This document shows, piece after piece, positions 8,364 through 16,871 of a stretch of 47,865 bases of DNA. The DNA comes from Xanthobacteraceae bacterium (lineage in GTDB: Bacteria > Pseudomonadota > Alphaproteobacteria > Rhizobiales > Xanthobacteraceae). The stretch's first letter is position 1. Every line of letters starts with the position of its first letter. The stretch covers positions 1-47,865 of the forward strand of contig JARLIY010000003.1 in NCBI GenBank assembly GCA_031291475.1, given 5' to 3'. A program made the position numbers and the translations under genes. Under the pieces are notes generated by a model. That model saw only the letters and a program-made list of their open reading frames with translations, did not search any database and was not told where the DNA came from.

Positions 8364-10457
8364 TCAGTTCGCGAGCTTTTCCAGCCACACCTTGTTGTCA
8401 TGGAATGCGGCGCCGCCGAACGGCGCGATCGGGTCGGCGCCGGTCAGCGTGTTGATGCCGCGGCCGTCGGCATAAGCGGAATTGGGCCACAGCGATTCAG
8501 CGATCAGGACGCCACGGCGCACGCCTTCGAACAACCGCGCATGCAGCCGCACCGCGCCGCGCCGGTTGCCGAGCCTGACCTCTTCACCGTTGGTGACGGC
8601 GAGCGCGGCGGCATCTTCGGGATGGATCATCACCTCGGGACGCTTTTCGCTGGCGCGCGAGGTCGGCGTTTCAGTGAAACTTGAATTGAGGAAGCCGCGC
8701 GCCGGCGAGGTCGCCAGACGGAATGGATGCTCGGTGTCGGCTTCCTCGATCACCTCCCAATGGTCGGGTAATTGCGGCACGGAAGGCGCCTTATGATTCC
8801 GGTGCCAGCGGCGGAACGGCACATTCGGCCAGTCCGGCTTGAAGCGGAACTTGCCGTCCGGATAGGCGAAACCGTTGAGATAATGCGCCGCGGCAAAATC
8901 CGGCTGGCAATCGATCCAGCGCTTTGCCTCGAGCTCGGCCAGCGTGCCCCAGCCGGATCTTTGCAATGTCGCGTCGATCAGTTCGCGCGGCGACATGGCG
9001 AAGCCGGGATGCCTGGCGCCAAGCCGCCCGGCGAGCGCGCAGATCACCTGGTGGTTCGACCGGCATTCGCCGGGCGGTTCGATCAGCTTCGCCCCAAGCA
9101 GAATATATTGGCTGCCGCCGGCGGTGTAGAAATCGTCGTGTTCGACGAACATCGTTGCCGGCAGGACCACGTCCGCCATCTTGGCCGTGTCGGTCATGAA
9201 CTGCTCGTGGACGCAAACGAACAGATCGTCGCGGGCGAAGCCGCGCTTGACCGTCTCCTGATCGGGCGCGACCGAAACCGGATTGGTGTTCTGGATGAGC
9301 ATCGCGGTGACCGGCGGGCCGCCGCGCAGCGCATCTTCGTCGCCGGTCAGCACGGCGCCGATGCGCGACTGGTCGAGCATGCGGACGGACGGATCGCGCA
9401 GGTCGGTGCCTTCGATCAAGTTGGAGTCCAGGTGGAAGATGCCGCCGTTGTTATGGAAAGCGCCGCCGCCTTCGTAGCGCCACGCCCCGGTGACGGCCGC
9501 AATGCAGCTTGCCGCGTGCATGTTGATCGCGCCGTTGCGCGAGCGCGAAAATCCGTAGCCGAGCCGGAAGTAGGTGCGCTTGTTCTCGCCGACCAGACGG
9601 GCAAAAGCCTCGATGGTCTCGACCGGGCAGCCGGCGATCCGCGACGCCCATTGGGGATCGCGCGTGCGCACGTGCTCGGCGAGCTCGCGCGGCGCGTCGG
9701 TGTACCGATCGAGATAGTCCCAGTCGGCGTTGCCGTCGCGGAACAGGCAATGCATCACCGCGCAAGCCAGCGCGCCGTCGGTGCCGGGGCGGATGAGCAC
9801 CGGAAGGTCCGCTTGGCGCATCGTTCCGTTCATGTAGATGTCGACGGCAACGATCTTGGCGCCGCGCTCCTTGCGGGCGTGCGTCGCGTGCGTCATCACA
9901 TTGACCTGGGTGTTCACGGCGTTCGTGCCCCAAATCACAACCAGGTCCGATTTCGCCATTTCGCGCGGATCGGCGCCGGCGAGTTTGCCGGTGCCGGCAA
10001 TGAAACCGGTCCACGCCGGATTGACGCAGATGGTGGAGAAGAAGCCGGAATATTTTTTGGCGTGCCGCAGGCGATGGATTCCGTCGCGCATGACGTAGCC
10101 CATCGTGCCAGCGTAGAGATAAGGCCAAACCGCCTCGGGCCCGTGCGCCTGTTCGGCGCGGATAAACCCTTCGGCGACGATATCGAGCGCATCGTCCCAG
10201 GACACCGGAGCGAATTGACCGCTTCCCTTGGCGCCGATGCGTCGTAGCGGCTGCTTCAGCCGGTCGGGATGATGCACGCGCTCGGCATAGCGCGCGACCT
10301 TGGCGCAGATGACGCCCGCCGTATAGGCATTGTCGTGCGCGCCGCGTACGCGGCCAATACTGCGGTCGCCGAAAATCTCGATTTCGAGCGCGCAGGTCGA
10401 CGGACAGTCGTGCGGACAGGCGGAAGCGGCGATGCGCGGGCGGACGGTCTGATTCAT
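8364..10457 (-). CDS. Molybdopterin-dependent oxidoreductase (DMSO reductase superfamily)
   Basis: 697-residue enzyme with an N-terminal [4Fe-4S] ligand set (C14, C18, C22, C51: CPHDCPSTC ... VICAKV), a molybdopterin oxidoreductase core, and a C-terminal molydopterin dinucleotide-binding domain (RLATSPARGFLNSSF ... VTNGEEVRLGNRRGAVRLHA). The residue in the metal-ligand region is Cys144 (STICVNPAW), as in some nitrate reductase/formate dehydrogenase relatives. No twin-arginine signal is visible, so it is probably cytoplasmic. It converges on moaDE, pointing to shared cofactor supply. No partner Fe-S or membrane subunit lies beside it; the substrate is unknown. Confidence 0.88.
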   Translation of the reverse strand: MNQTVRPRIAASACPHDCPSTCALEIEIFGDRSIGRVRGAHDNAYTAGVICAKVARYAERVHHPDRLKQPLRRIGAKGSGQFAPVSWDDALDIVAEGFIRAEQAHGPEAVWPYLYAGTMGYVMRDGIHRLRHAKKYSGFFSTICVNPAWTGFIAGTGKLAGADPREMAKSDLVVIWGTNAVNTQVNVMTHATHARKERGAKIVAVDIYMNGTMRQADLPVLIRPGTDGALACAVMHCLFRDGNADWDYLDRYTDAPRELAEHVRTRDPQWASRIAGCPVETIEAFARLVGENKRTYFRLGYGFSRSRNGAINMHAASCIAAVTGAWRYEGGGAFHNNGGIFHLDSNLIEGTDLRDPSVRMLDQSRIGAVLTGDEDALRGGPPVTAMLIQNTNPVSVAPDQETVKRGFARDDLFVCVHEQFMTDTAKMADVVLPATMFVEHDDFYTAGGSQYILLGAKLIEPPGECRSNHQVICALAGRLGARHPGFAMSPRELIDATLQRSGWGTLAELEAKRWIDCQPDFAAAHYLNGFAYPDGKFRFKPDWPNVPFRRWHRNHKAPSVPQLPDHWEVIEEADTEHPFRLATSPARGFLNSSFTETPTSRASEKRPEVMIHPEDAAALAVTNGEEVRLGNRRGAVRLHARLFEGVRRGVLIAESLWPNSAYADGRGINTLTGADPIAPFGGAAFHDNKVWLEKLAN

Positions 10458-10545
10458 TGCGACCGCATCTTACCGCGTTCCTCTCGCCGCGAACACCGCC
10501 GATGCGGCGCGGCAGGGTGATCGAGCGATATCGAACCGACCGCGC

Positions 10546-11436
10546 CTACGCGGCCGCGGCTTTGCTCTTCGGCTGCACCTCGGCGGTATAATCGTGCATC
10601 AGTTGCTGGGTGATGCGGCCGGGGGTGAAGGTCCAGTCGGCGATCTGCGAAACGGCGGTCACCTCGGCGGCGGTGCCGGTGATGAAGCACTCGGAAAATC
10701 CGGCAAGCTCGTCCGGCATGATGCGGCGCTCGATCACCTCGATGTTGTGCCGGCGCGCCAGCGCGATCGCCGTTGCGCGCGTGATGCCGGAGAGGAAGCA
10801 ATCGGCGATCGGCGTGTGGATTTTGCCGTCCTTGACGAAAAAGATATTGGCGCCGGTGCATTCGGCGACGCGTCCTTGCCAGTCCAGCATCATCGCGTCG
10901 GCGAAGCCGCGCCGCTCGGCGCGATGCTTGGAGATGGTGCAGATCGCGTAGAGGCATGACGCCTTGGCCAGCGCCGGTGCCGTTTTTGGATCGGGACGGC
11001 GGTAGTCGGCGAGATCGAGCCGAATGCCCTTCAGCCGTTGCGCGGGATCGAAATAGCTCGGCCATTCCCAGGTGGCGATGGCGAGATGGATCTTGTTGTT
11101 CTGCGCCGAGACGCCGAGCTGCTGCGAGCCGCGCCAGGCGATGGGGCGCACGTAGGCGTCTTTCTGATTGTTCTTCTCCAGGACCAGGCGCTTGGCGGCA
11201 TCGATCTCGGCGACGCTGTAGGGAATTTCGAAGTCCATCAGCACAGCCGAGCGCTTGAGCCGTTCGGAATGCTCGGTGCCCTTGAAAATCTCGCCGCCAT
11301 AGGCGCGCTCGCCCTCGAACACGGCGCTGGCGTAATGCAGACCGTGGGTGAGCACGTTGATCTTGCAGTCGGCGGTGGGAATGAGCTTGCCGTCGAACCA
11401 GACCAGGTCGGGACGTTGGTCGAAGGGCACCGCCAT
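10546..11436 (-). CDS. ilvE: Branched-chain amino acid aminotransferase
   Basis: Class IV PLP-dependent transaminase for the last step of Leu, Ile and Val synthesis. The catalytic Lys is K158 in ALAKAS; the phosphate and substrate pocket shows GRVAECTGANIFFV and SGITRATAIALA. 296 residues is normal. I chose the ATG at 11,436 because it matches the family N-terminus (RPDLVWFDGKLIP) and has GGAGG upstream; the open frame further upstream has no conserved sequence. It is divergent from the MarR-PetR-kinase set, with 265 bases between. Confidence 0.95.
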   Translation of the reverse strand: MAVPFDQRPDLVWFDGKLIPTADCKINVLTHGLHYASAVFEGERAYGGEIFKGTEHSERLKRSAVLMDFEIPYSVAEIDAAKRLVLEKNNQKDAYVRPIAWRGSQQLGVSAQNNKIHLAIATWEWPSYFDPAQRLKGIRLDLADYRRPDPKTAPALAKASCLYAICTISKHRAERRGFADAMMLDWQGRVAECTGANIFFVKDGKIHTPIADCFLSGITRATAIALARRHNIEVIERRIMPDELAGFSECFITGTAAEVTAVSQIADWTFTPGRITQQLMHDYTAEVQPKSKAAAA

Positions 11437-11626
11437 GACATTGCCTCCGTGGGCATGGACGGCCCGCTCCGTGCCGAATTTTTGCCGCGCGTTCGCTGGG
11501 CCTTTTGCGCTCGGCCGCGGGCTTTTGCGTCGGGAGACGACTCCCGGTATGGTCGCTACTGCCCTATGAAAGCGCCTTTCGGCGCCCGGGCAACCTCGCG
11601 CGATGGGCGAACCAGGCACGATGTTG

Positions 11627-11701
11627 CCGTGACATCGACTACCGTGACATTGCGCTTTTGGGGTAACAATCAAAGCGAAATATGTCAATATAGCTGACAT
11701 A
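11627..11701 (+). promoter_or_regulatory. Cluster of TGACAT half-sites upstream of the MarR gene
   Basis: CCGTGACAT occurs twice in direct orientation at 11,627-11,635 and 11,642-11,650. A perfect 7-bp inverted repeat TATGTCA-N7-TGACATA spans 11,681-11,701, ending right before the ATG at 11,702. MarR dimers bind inverted repeats of about this size, so autoregulation is the simplest reading. Binding here would also affect the ilvE promoter. Confidence 0.6.
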
Positions 11702-12256
11702 ATGGCCGACATCAGTCTGACAACGCCGAACAAGGTCCGCTCCGTCGCCGCCGCGGTCGAAACCGCAGCCGAGGCGCGGGAGCCTTACTGGGATCTCATC
11801 GAGCTTCTGTTCTTCGCTTACCGCGACTTCGTCGGCGATCCGGACCAGGTGCTGGACCGGCTCGGCTTCGGCCGCGCCCATCATCGCGTGCTGCATTTCG
11901 TCAACCGCAACCCCGGCATGAAGGTCGCCGAGCTGCTGGATGTTCTAAAAATCACCAAACAGTCGCTCGGCCGCGTGCTCAAGCAGCTGATCGATGAAGG
12001 CTACGTCATACAAAAAGAGGGCGCCGACGATCGCCGCCAGCGGCTCCTTTATGTAAGCCCGGCGGGGCAGGCGCTGGCGCTGAAACTCGCAGCGCTGCAG
12101 ACCGCGCGCATCGGGCGCGTGCTTGACGAGCTCGGGCCCGGCGCCCGCGAAACGGCACGGCGCTTTCTCGCCGGTATGATCGATGCCGACGACCGCGAAC
12201 GGGTGCTCGATCTGATTACCCGCTCCGATCGCGTGCAGTCGAACGGCCGAGATTAA
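11702..12256 (+). CDS. MarR family transcriptional regulator (PetP-like)
   Basis: 184-residue winged-helix regulator of the MarR family: HHRVLHFVNRNPGMKVAELL, recognition helix region KITKQSLGRVLKQLIDEGYV, then the wing with ADDRRQRLLYVSPAG. In Rhodobacter a MarR-like PetP is encoded beside the OmpR-like PetR and affects cytochrome bc1 expression; the arrangement here matches, with the response regulator starting six bases after this stop. Ligand and regulon are not visible. The inverted repeat abutting its start suggests it represses itself. Confidence 0.85.
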   Translation: MADISLTTPNKVRSVAAAVETAAEAREPYWDLIELLFFAYRDFVGDPDQVLDRLGFGRAHHRVLHFVNRNPGMKVAELLDVLKITKQSLGRVLKQLIDEGYVIQKEGADDRRQRLLYVSPAGQALALKLAALQTARIGRVLDELGPGARETARRFLAGMIDADDRERVLDLITRSDRVQSNGRD

Positions 12257-12261
12257 GCGTC

Positions 12262-12969
12262 ATGACGACGCTCGCCGCGAAACCGGCCGATGACGCGCCC
12301 CACTTGCTCGTCGTCGATGACGATCGCCGCATCCGCGCGCTGCTGCTGCGTTTCCTCGTCGCCGAGGGCTACCGCGTCACCACCGCCGATACCGCGCGCG
12401 AGGCGCGCGCCAAACTCGAAGGCCTCAACTTCGATCTTCTCATTCTCGATGTGATGATGCCGGGCGAGAACGGGTTTGAATTGGCCCGCGCCATCCGCGC
12501 CGCGTCGGCGGTGCCGATCTTGATGCTGACGGCGCGTGACGAGAAGGAGAGCCGCATCAAAGGCCTGGAAATCGGCGCGGATGATTACCTGGCGAAGCCT
12601 TTCGAGCCGCGCGAACTCTCGCTGCGCGTCGGCAGCATCCTGCGGCGCGCGCGGCCGCCAAGCGCGCCGCCGGCTGAATCCGTCCGCTTCGGCGCTTTCG
12701 TGTTTCACCTCGCGCGCGGCGAATTGCGCCGCGGCGAAGAGACCATTCGGCTTACCGATCGCGAGCGCGAGATGCTGCGCGTGCTTGCCGCAAGCGTCGG
12801 TGAGGCGGTCCCGCGACAGGCGCTGGCCGGCAACGGCGAGAGCGTCAGCGAACGCACCGTGGACGTGCAGGTCAACCGGTTGCGCCGCAAGATCGAACGC
12901 GACCCGGCCAATCCGCTGATCGTGCAGACCGTGCGCGGCCTCGGCTATCGGCTGGTGGCGTCGCAATGA
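12262..12969 (+). CDS. OmpR/PhoB-family response regulator (PetR-like)
   Basis: 235 residues: a receiver domain (about 14-128) with acidic pocket D20-D21, phospho-acceptor D63 in LILDVMMPG, T90 and K112; then a C-terminal winged-helix DNA-binding domain (about 140-233, LTDREREMLRVL ... TVRGLGYRL). It lies six bases after the MarR gene and 16 before the kinase, so the three are very likely one operon. The N-terminal stretch is slightly long (about 12 extra residues). Confidence 0.93.
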   Translation: MTTLAAKPADDAPHLLVVDDDRRIRALLLRFLVAEGYRVTTADTAREARAKLEGLNFDLLILDVMMPGENGFELARAIRAASAVPILMLTARDEKESRIKGLEIGADDYLAKPFEPRELSLRVGSILRRARPPSAPPAESVRFGAFVFHLARGELRRGEETIRLTDREREMLRVLAASVGEAVPRQALAGNGESVSERTVDVQVNRLRRKIERDPANPLIVQTVRGLGYRLVASQ

Positions 12970-12985
12970 GGCACGGTGGGGCGCC

Positions 12986-14428
12986 ATGACCAGCCTTGAC
13001 GAAGGTGTCGGACGGTTGCGCAACGCCGCGAGCCACTTGCTGACCGCCGCCAACGCCGCCGCTACGGCCGCCGGCTCGATCACTGCGCCCATTTCCGGTC
13101 GCTGGGGCCGCTTCACGCTGTGGCTCAAGACGGTGCTGCCGAAAGGGCTCTATGCGCGCGCGCTGCTCATCGTCATCGTGCCCATGGTGGTGCTGCAATC
13201 GCTGGTCGCATTCATGTTCGTGGAGCGGCAGTGGAGCCTGGTCAATTATTACCTGTCGTCGGCGGTGACGCGGGAAATCGCGACCCTCATCGACGTCTAT
13301 AAGAGCTATCCGCAAGGGGCCGATCGCGCCCAGCTCCGCCGCATTGCCCAGGAGCGGCTCGGCCTCGCCGTCGATTTCCTCCCCGAGACCCAATTGCCGC
13401 CGCTTGCCCCCAAACCGTTTTTCTCGCAGCTCGACGCGACACTGTCCGACGAAATCCGCAAGCAGATCGGACTGCCGTTCTGGATCGACACGGTCGGACG
13501 TTCTTCGATCGTCGAAATCCGCATCAAGCTCCCCGACACGATCATGCGGGTCTTTGCGCGGCGCGCCGACGCCTACGACTTCAATTCATGGATATTCTTG
13601 TTGTGGATGGTGGTGACCTCGCTGGTCGTTCTCACCATCGCCATTCTGTTCCTGCGCAACCAGATCCGGCCGATCGTGCGGCTCGCCGACGCCGCCGAGG
13701 CCTTCGGCAAGGGCCGGGAGGTGACGAATTTCCGCCCGCGCGGCGCGCGTGAAGTCCGCCGCGCGGCGGCCGCCTTTCTGGAAATGAAGATCCGCATCGA
13801 GCGCGCGATCGAGCAACGCACGACCATGCTCGCCGGCGTATCGCACGATCTGCGCACGATCCTCACCCGCTTCAAGCTCGAACTCGCTTTGCTCGGCGAC
13901 AGTCCGGAAGTGGAAGCGATCAAGAAGGACGTCGACGAAATGGCGGGCATGCTCGAGGCCTACCTCGCCTTTGCGCGCGGCGATCTCGGCGAGCAGCCGG
14001 CGCCGACCGATATGGCGGCCATGCTCGAAGAACTGAGGAGTGATTCCGAGCGGCACGGCCATCGGGCGACGGTCGCCTTCCACGGCCAGCCGGAAGTCAC
14101 CGTGCGGCCGGCGGCGTTCAAACGCTGTCTCGCCAACCTCGTTTCCAATGCCGGCCGGTTTGCCTCGGCCGTCGCCATCACCGGCCATCGGGATCACCGC
14201 TGGCTCACGGTGACGGTTGACGACGACGGGCCGGGAATCCCGCCGCCGATGCGCGAGGACGTGTTCAAGCCGTTCCTGCGGCTCGACGACGCGCGCAATC
14301 AGGACGAAGGCGGCACCGGGCTTGGGCTTGCCATCGCTCGCGACATCGCGCGCTCCCACGGCGGCGACATCACGCTCGGCGATTCGCCGCTCGGCGGATT
14401 GCGGGCCAGTGTCCGCGTTCCGGTCTGA
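12986..14428 (+). CDS. EnvZ-like sensor histidine kinase
   Basis: 480 residues. TM1 about 57-78 (LYARALLIVIVPMVVLQSL), a periplasmic loop about 80-200, TM2 about 202-223 (WIFLLWMVVTSLVVLTIAILFL), then HAMP (NQIRPIVRLADAAEAF). The dimerisation domain has the phospho-acceptor H287 in GVSHDLRTILTRF. The ATPase has the N box N388 (NLVSNA), DDDGPGIPP and GGTGLGLAIARDIARSHGG. It is the cognate kinase of the response regulator just upstream. The usual Pro after the H-box is Ile here. The roughly 50-residue N-terminal cytoplasmic stretch has no identifiable domain. Confidence 0.92.
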   Translation: MTSLDEGVGRLRNAASHLLTAANAAATAAGSITAPISGRWGRFTLWLKTVLPKGLYARALLIVIVPMVVLQSLVAFMFVERQWSLVNYYLSSAVTREIATLIDVYKSYPQGADRAQLRRIAQERLGLAVDFLPETQLPPLAPKPFFSQLDATLSDEIRKQIGLPFWIDTVGRSSIVEIRIKLPDTIMRVFARRADAYDFNSWIFLLWMVVTSLVVLTIAILFLRNQIRPIVRLADAAEAFGKGREVTNFRPRGAREVRRAAAAFLEMKIRIERAIEQRTTMLAGVSHDLRTILTRFKLELALLGDSPEVEAIKKDVDEMAGMLEAYLAFARGDLGEQPAPTDMAAMLEELRSDSERHGHRATVAFHGQPEVTVRPAAFKRCLANLVSNAGRFASAVAITGHRDHRWLTVTVDDDGPGIPPPMREDVFKPFLRLDDARNQDEGGTGLGLAIARDIARSHGGDITLGDSPLGGLRASVRVPV

Positions 14429-14435
14429 CGCGAAC

Positions 14436-15053
14436 TCACTTCCGCTGCAGATCGGCGGCGGCGCGGGCGAGGATTTCCACGAGATGCGCTTCGGCTTCGG
14501 CGTCACCTTCAAGGCGCTTGCCGACGGTTTCCCGCAAGTGATCGAAGGCGGCTTGCGTCAACGGCGGCAAGGGGCGGCGGTTGTCGCGCTCGCCGCGTTC
14601 GGCACGCCGCCAGCGATTGACGCGTTCGCCGAGCGCGCTCAGGCGGGCGAGCACGGCGTCGACCAGATCACGATTGGTCTTGAGATAATCGCGGCCTTCC
14701 TCGGTGATGGTGTAGAGCTTCTTTGCGCCGTCAACCGAAGCGGTGACATATCCGGCTTCCTCGAGATAGGTCAGCGTCGGATAGACGATGCCGGGGCTCG
14801 GGCTGTACCAGTCGGACGTTTTCTCCTCCAACAGCTTGATGATCTCGTAGCCGTGGCGGGGCTGTTCGGCGATCAGAGCCAGCGCGATGAGCCGCAGGTC
14901 GCCATGTGCCAGCATGCGCCCAGCGCGCATGTCATCGGGGTTCATGCCCCCATCGCTGCCCATGCCGTGGCGGCCAAATCGACCGCCAAACCGGCCGCGA
15001 TGATGTCTGCCCGCGCTCCATCTTTCACCGTAACTCTCGCAATTTCCACGCAT
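14436..15053 (-). CDS. PadR-family transcriptional repressor, YqjI-like
   Basis: 205 residues. The N-terminal about 45 residues are rich in Gly, Arg and His (GRHHRGRFGGRFGRHGMG), like the metal-binding N-terminus of E. coli YqjI, a nickel-responsive PadR repressor. The PadR winged helix follows: HGDLRLIALALIAEQPRHGYEI, then SPSPGIVYPTLTYLEEAGYV and KKLYTITEEGRDYL. A C-terminal dimerisation coil ends the protein. The ATG at 15,053 has GGAG upstream. It faces two TATATCT palindromes upstream and is divergent from the VWA gene. Metal response is an inference from the His-rich tail. Confidence 0.85.
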   Translation of the reverse strand: MRGNCESYGERWSAGRHHRGRFGGRFGRHGMGSDGGMNPDDMRAGRMLAHGDLRLIALALIAEQPRHGYEIIKLLEEKTSDWYSPSPGIVYPTLTYLEEAGYVTASVDGAKKLYTITEEGRDYLKTNRDLVDAVLARLSALGERVNRWRRAERGERDNRRPLPPLTQAAFDHLRETVGKRLEGDAEAEAHLVEILARAAADLQRK

Positions 15054-15073
15054 TTTTCGTTCTCCGTGTATAT

Positions 15074-15123
15074 AGATATATCTTTAGATAGCTCATACTC
15101 CGATGTAACGCAAGATATATCTT
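15074..15123. promoter_or_regulatory. Pair of AGATATATCT palindromes, probable PadR operators
   Basis: AGATATATCT (15,074-15,083, perfect) and AAGATATATCTT (15,112-15,123, perfect 12-bp palindrome), both followed by TTAG on the plus strand, lie in an AT-rich island between the divergent PadR and VWA genes. Centre-to-centre spacing is about 39 bases, near four helical turns, so two dimers could sit on the same face. Confidence 0.65.
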
Positions 15124-15204
15124 TAGTACCGCAAGCCGGCGTATTGCGCGCCCTCGTGCCGCGCTCCATCATTGCGGCTCAGCACGAAGCGAACGGATGC
15201 GGCG

Positions 15205-16380
15205 ATGTTTGCGACCTTCTTCCAGGAATTGAAGCAGGCCGGCGTGCCGGTGACGTTGCGCGAATATCTGACGCTGATGGAAGCGATGGAGATGGATCTC
15301 GCCGGCCGGCGCATCGAGGAGTTTTATTATCTCTCCCGCTCGACGCTGGTGAAGGACGAGCGCAATCTCGACCGCTTCGACCGTGTTTTCGGCCACGTGT
15401 TCAAGGGCCTCGATTTCATCGACGACGCGCTCACCGCGGAAATCCCGCTGGAGTGGCTCAAGAAGCTGACGGAGAAGCATCTCACCGAAGAAGAGAAGAA
15501 ACAGATCGAGGCGCTGGGCGGCCTCGACAAGCTTCTCGAAACTTTGCGCCGCCGGCTCGCCGAACAGAAGGGCCGTCACCAGGGCGGCAAAAAATGGATC
15601 GGTACCGCCGGCACCTCGCCGTTCGGCGCGCACGGCTACAATCCCGAGGGCGTGCGCATCGGCCAAGACGGCAACCGCAATTTCCGCGCGGTGAAGGTTT
15701 GGGACAAGCGCGAGTTCAAGGATCTCGCCGGCGACGTCGAGCTTGGCACGCGCAACATCAAGCTCGCGCTGCGCCGGTTGCGCAAATTCGCCCGCACCGG
15801 CGCGCCCGACGAGCTCGATCTCGACGGCACCATCAAGGGCACGGCGCACAAGGGCTATCTCGACATCCTGATGCGCCCCGAGCGGCACAACACCATCAAG
15901 GTGCTGCTGTTCTTCGACAACGGCGGCTCGATGGACTGGCACGTTAAGGCGACGGAGGAATTGTTCTCCGCCGCCAAGAGCGAGTTCAAGCACATGGTGC
16001 ATCTCTACTTCCACAATTGCCTCTACGAGAGAGTATGGAAGGAGAATGCGCGGCGCTGGTCGGAGACGACGCCGACCTGGGACGTGCTGCACACCTACCC
16101 GCACGATTACAAGGTGATCTTCGTTGGCGACGCATCGATGTCGCCTTACGAGATCGCCGCGCCCGGTGGCTCGGTAGAGCATTTCAACGAAGAAGCCGGC
16201 CAGGTGTGGGTGGAGCGCGTCACCGCCACTTATCCGTCCTGCGTCTGGCTCAACCCGGTGCCCGAGCGCGAATGGGAGATGACCGCCTCGATCAAGATGA
16301 TGCGCCAGCTGCTTGGCGGCCGCATGTATCCGCTGACGCTGGAAGGGCTCGACGCAGCGATGCGGGAGTTGGGGCGGTAA
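15205..16380 (+). CDS. VWA domain-containing protein, CoxE-like
   Basis: 391-residue protein with an N-terminal helical region ([21 protein letters not shown]) and a C-terminal von Willebrand A domain whose MIDAS motif reads DNGGS (about 238-242, [13 protein letters not shown]). Such proteins often pair with a MoxR-type AAA+ ATPase to assemble metal centres; no MoxR gene is in the window. The ATG at 15,205 is preferred over the TTG at 15,172, because the conserved N-terminus begins there. It is divergent from the YqjI-like repressor and shares the TATATCT operator region. Function is unknown beyond the domain. Confidence 0.8.
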   Translation: MFATFFQELKQAGVPVTLREYLTLMEAMEMDLAGRRIEEFYYLSRSTLVKDERNLDRFDRVFGHVFKGLDFIDDALTAEIPLEWLKKLTEKHLTEEEKKQIEALGGLDKLLETLRRRLAEQKGRHQGGKKWIGTAGTSPFGAHGYNPEGVRIGQDGNRNFRAVKVWDKREFKDLAGDVELGTRNIKLALRRLRKFARTGAPDELDLDGTIKGTAHKGYLDILMRPERHNTIKVLLFFDNGGSMDWHVKATEELFSAAKSEFKHMVHLYFHNCLYERVWKENARRWSETTPTWDVLHTYPHDYKVIFVGDASMSPYEIAAPGGSVEHFNEEAGQVWVERVTATYPSCVWLNPVPEREWEMTASIKMMRQLLGGRMYPLTLEGLDAAMRELGR

Positions 16381-16403
16381 ATCCATCCCGGGGAGAGTTT
16401 CTT

Positions 16404-16871
16404 ATGATGGCGGAAACGACAACAACCGCGCCCGCGTTCGGCACAGTCGTCGTGCGCGAAACGCGGCGCGGGACGTTCCAGCAGGAGATCGTTGCCGGCG
16501 CGCATCATCTGCTTGCGGACGAGCCAAAAAACGTCGGCGGGCTCGACAGCGGGCCGGGTCCCTACGATCTCCTGCTTGCGGCGCTCGGCGCCTGCACGTC
16601 GATGACGCTGCGGCTCTATGCCGACCGCAAGAAGCTGCCGCTGACGCGCGTTGAAGTCCGCCTGCGCCATGGGAGCATCTACGCCACCGATTGCGCCGAG
16701 TGCGAAACCAAAGAGGGGATGATCGACCGCATCGAGCGCGCCATCACGCTCGAGGGCGACCTCGACGCCGGCCAGCGCGCGCAGCTCATGGACATCGCCG
16801 ACAAGTGCCCGGTGCACCGCACGTTGAAATCGGAAATCGACATTCGCACGGTGGAAGCGCCGGCTGCCTAA
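16404..16871 (+). CDS. OsmC/Ohr-family protein
   Basis: 155-residue OsmC-fold protein. The two redox cysteines are C64 ([16 protein letters not shown]) and C135 (DKCPVHRT). An additional CAEC (about 97-100) is present. The family reduces organic hydroperoxides with thiols. The start is an ATG-ATG pair at 16,404 and GGGGAGAG lies about 10 bases upstream. It lies 23 bases after the VWA gene, so co-transcription is likely. Its stop overlaps that of the converging MetF-like gene. Confidence 0.88.
   Translation: MMAETTTTAPAFGTVVVRETRRGTFQQEIVAGAHHLLADEPKNVGGLDSGPGPYDLLLAALGACTSMTLRLYADRKKLPLTRVEVRLRHGSIYATDCAECETKEGMIDRIERAITLEGDLDAGQRAQLMDIADKCPVHRTLKSEIDIRTVEAPAA

Noticed and set aside
8772..10247. 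Long plus-strand ORF (491 codons) opposite the molybdopterin oxidoreductase
   Set aside because: Antisense shadow of a clear enzyme; composition and lack of motifs are typical of GC-rich reverse frames.
13840..13880. Loss of function of the histidine kinase because Ile replaces Pro after the H-box
   Set aside because: His287 and all ATPase boxes are intact; this kinase subgroup tolerates the change.
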